NCBI GenBank assembly: GCA_036160955.1
Contig: JAYYDJ010000053.1
Location: 1-51,225, forward strand
DNA length: 51,225 nucleotides
From: GCA-2699365 sp036160955
GTDB lineage: Bacteria; Verrucomicrobiota; Verrucomicrobiia; Opitutales; Coraliomargaritaceae
Direction: 5' to 3'
Shown: positions 50,423 to 51,225 of the stretch, piece after piece
Layout: each line of letters begins with the position of its first letter
Position numbering within the stretch: position 1 is the first letter of the stretch
Made by a program: the position numbers and the translations under genes
Notes under the pieces: model-generated
Database searches by the model: none
Told to the model about the DNA's origin: nothing
The model's input: only the letters and a program-made list of their open reading frames with translations

Positions 50423-51205
50423 ATGTTTTATAGACTATTATTATCCTCTTTTGTGCTACTAGCTTCATATCAGTTTGCTGCAGCACAGTCTACCGTAACT
50501 GTTGGCGTTGATGATTGGCAAGCTAACAACAGTTCTACAAATGTGAATCACATGTTCATCAATGTGGATGGCGTAGGAGGTATTGATTTAATCATGGGTG
50601 GTAGTCTTGCGAGCAGCCAAGGTGGCAATCAAGCAGGTCGTGCTTCATCCGTGGGTCGTGACGGATACGGTACTGGTACATCTACATTTGGACAATCTGG
50701 TTCATTTTTTGATGGTAGCTATTTAAAGTTTGGTAATGTCGCTAACCAAATGGTTGTTGACTACCGAATAGTCAATAACAGCGGATTCGATTTCAAATAT
50801 ACAAAATTGGAATTTGATATACGTCGTGCACCAGGACAAACTAACCCTACTTCATATAATCACAGTTATTTAAGAGGAGATGGTACAATTTTTCCCAGCA
50901 ATTTTCTCAAGGGTTCAACAGTAGATAGTGCTTCTTCTGTTGCTAACAACAAGCCGCTTGGTACTGATACAATTGAAGATGGAATCAACAACTTTGTTAT
51001 AAACATTGGTACACCTTTAGATGGAACAGGCTGGATCCCTGATGGCGATGCCGCATCATTTAGAGTTAAGTTAAATGGTACTGCATCTGCACAACTAGAC
51101 AATTTTTTAATCACGGGGCAAGTCGTGCCTGAACCAAGTGCATTTGCATTAATCACAGGTGTTCTTGTTATGGCTACTGTAGCTACAAGGCGTCGTCACA
51201 AATAA
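50423..51205 (+). CDS. PEP-CTERM sorting-domain exported protein
   Basis: 260 residues. Signal peptide 1-21 (MFYRLLLSSFVLLASYQFAAA). The body is Gly/Ser/Asn-rich and beta-like (VNHMFINVDGVGGIDLIMGG), with no catalytic motif I recognise. The C-terminus is the tripartite PEP-CTERM signal: VPEP (235-238), a hydrophobic helix (FALITGVLVMATVA) and the basic tail TRRRHK. In the known system an exosortase removes this tail during surface delivery, often together with exopolysaccharide. No exosortase gene is in the window. It is the last gene before the window edge. Confidence 0.92.
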   Translation: MFYRLLLSSFVLLASYQFAAAQSTVTVGVDDWQANNSSTNVNHMFINVDGVGGIDLIMGGSLASSQGGNQAGRASSVGRDGYGTGTSTFGQSGSFFDGSYLKFGNVANQMVVDYRIVNNSGFDFKYTKLEFDIRRAPGQTNPTSYNHSYLRGDGTIFPSNFLKGSTVDSASSVANNKPLGTDTIEDGINNFVINIGTPLDGTGWIPDGDAASFRVKLNGTASAQLDNFLITGQVVPEPSAFALITGVLVMATVATRRRHK

Positions 51206-51225
51206 TTTAAAATTTAAAAATACCC

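Overview
The window looks like a chromosomal segment of a low-GC member of Verrucomicrobiota, probably class Opitutia (Opitutales/Puniceicoccales type) and plausibly marine. Supporting signs are a complete dcw cluster with a fused MurC-MurB enzyme and a LysM lipoprotein, a Chlamydiae/Verrucomicrobia-type small basic protein, pseudopilins of Verrucomicrobia-cassette type, a PEP-CTERM exported protein, a nickel superoxide dismutase and an FGE-type sulfatase activator. The taxonomic placement is inferred from gene content, not from a marker gene search. I see no insertion sequence, phage, CRISPR array, tRNA or rRNA.

Layout. 1-2389: tail of one pseudopilin gene, a second pseudopilin, and a secreted formylglycine-generating enzyme. 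2390-2726: gene-free; it ends in an array of TGGGN repeats that matches a MraZ operator. 2727-22145: the dcw cluster, all on the + strand: mraZ, small ORF, rsmH, ftsL-like, small ORF, ftsI, murE, murF, mraY, murD, LysM lipoprotein, ftsW, murG, murC-murB, ddl, ftsQ, ftsA, ftsZ. It covers the cytoplasmic and lipid-linked steps from UDP-MurNAc to lipid II, plus the divisome core. 22207-24048: a SCO-type copper/thiol protein and a His-rich membrane-anchored protein. 24143-27723 (-): class II aldolase, ABC-F ATPase, RNase PH. 27837-31964 (+): Ni-SOD, a membrane protein, an EEP-family lipoprotein, MetRS. 31961-35402 (-): short RNase III-like protein, DNA polymerase I, small basic protein. 35492-37252 (+): two tandem fluoride channels and phosphatidylserine decarboxylase. 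37244-41585 (-): ileS, a DksA-like gene and lspA, probably one operon. 41737-48414 (+): deoC, ALDH16-like dehydrogenase, thymidine kinase, a Na+/Ca2+ exchanger and phosphoglycerate mutase. 48415-50103 (-): Na+/solute symporter. 50423-51205 (+): PEP-CTERM protein.

Main points of interest. (1) FtsZ has Ala where the second T7-loop catalytic Asp should be (E. coli Asp212) and Ala in the tubulin-signature loop, yet keeps its C-terminal FtsA-binding peptide. (2) Zinc-binding Cys/His residues are lost in parallel in MetRS, IleRS, thymidine kinase and the DksA-like protein, next to a Ni-SOD. (3) The Ni-SOD hook begins exactly after a predicted signal-peptidase site, which suggests maturation without SodX. 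(4) Two undescribed small ORFs fill the only sizeable gaps at the front of the dcw cluster. (5) The SCO gene has no ordinary start codon for its clear signal peptide, which means an ATT start or a 1-nt frameshift. (6) Start codons across the window lack Shine-Dalgarno sequences.
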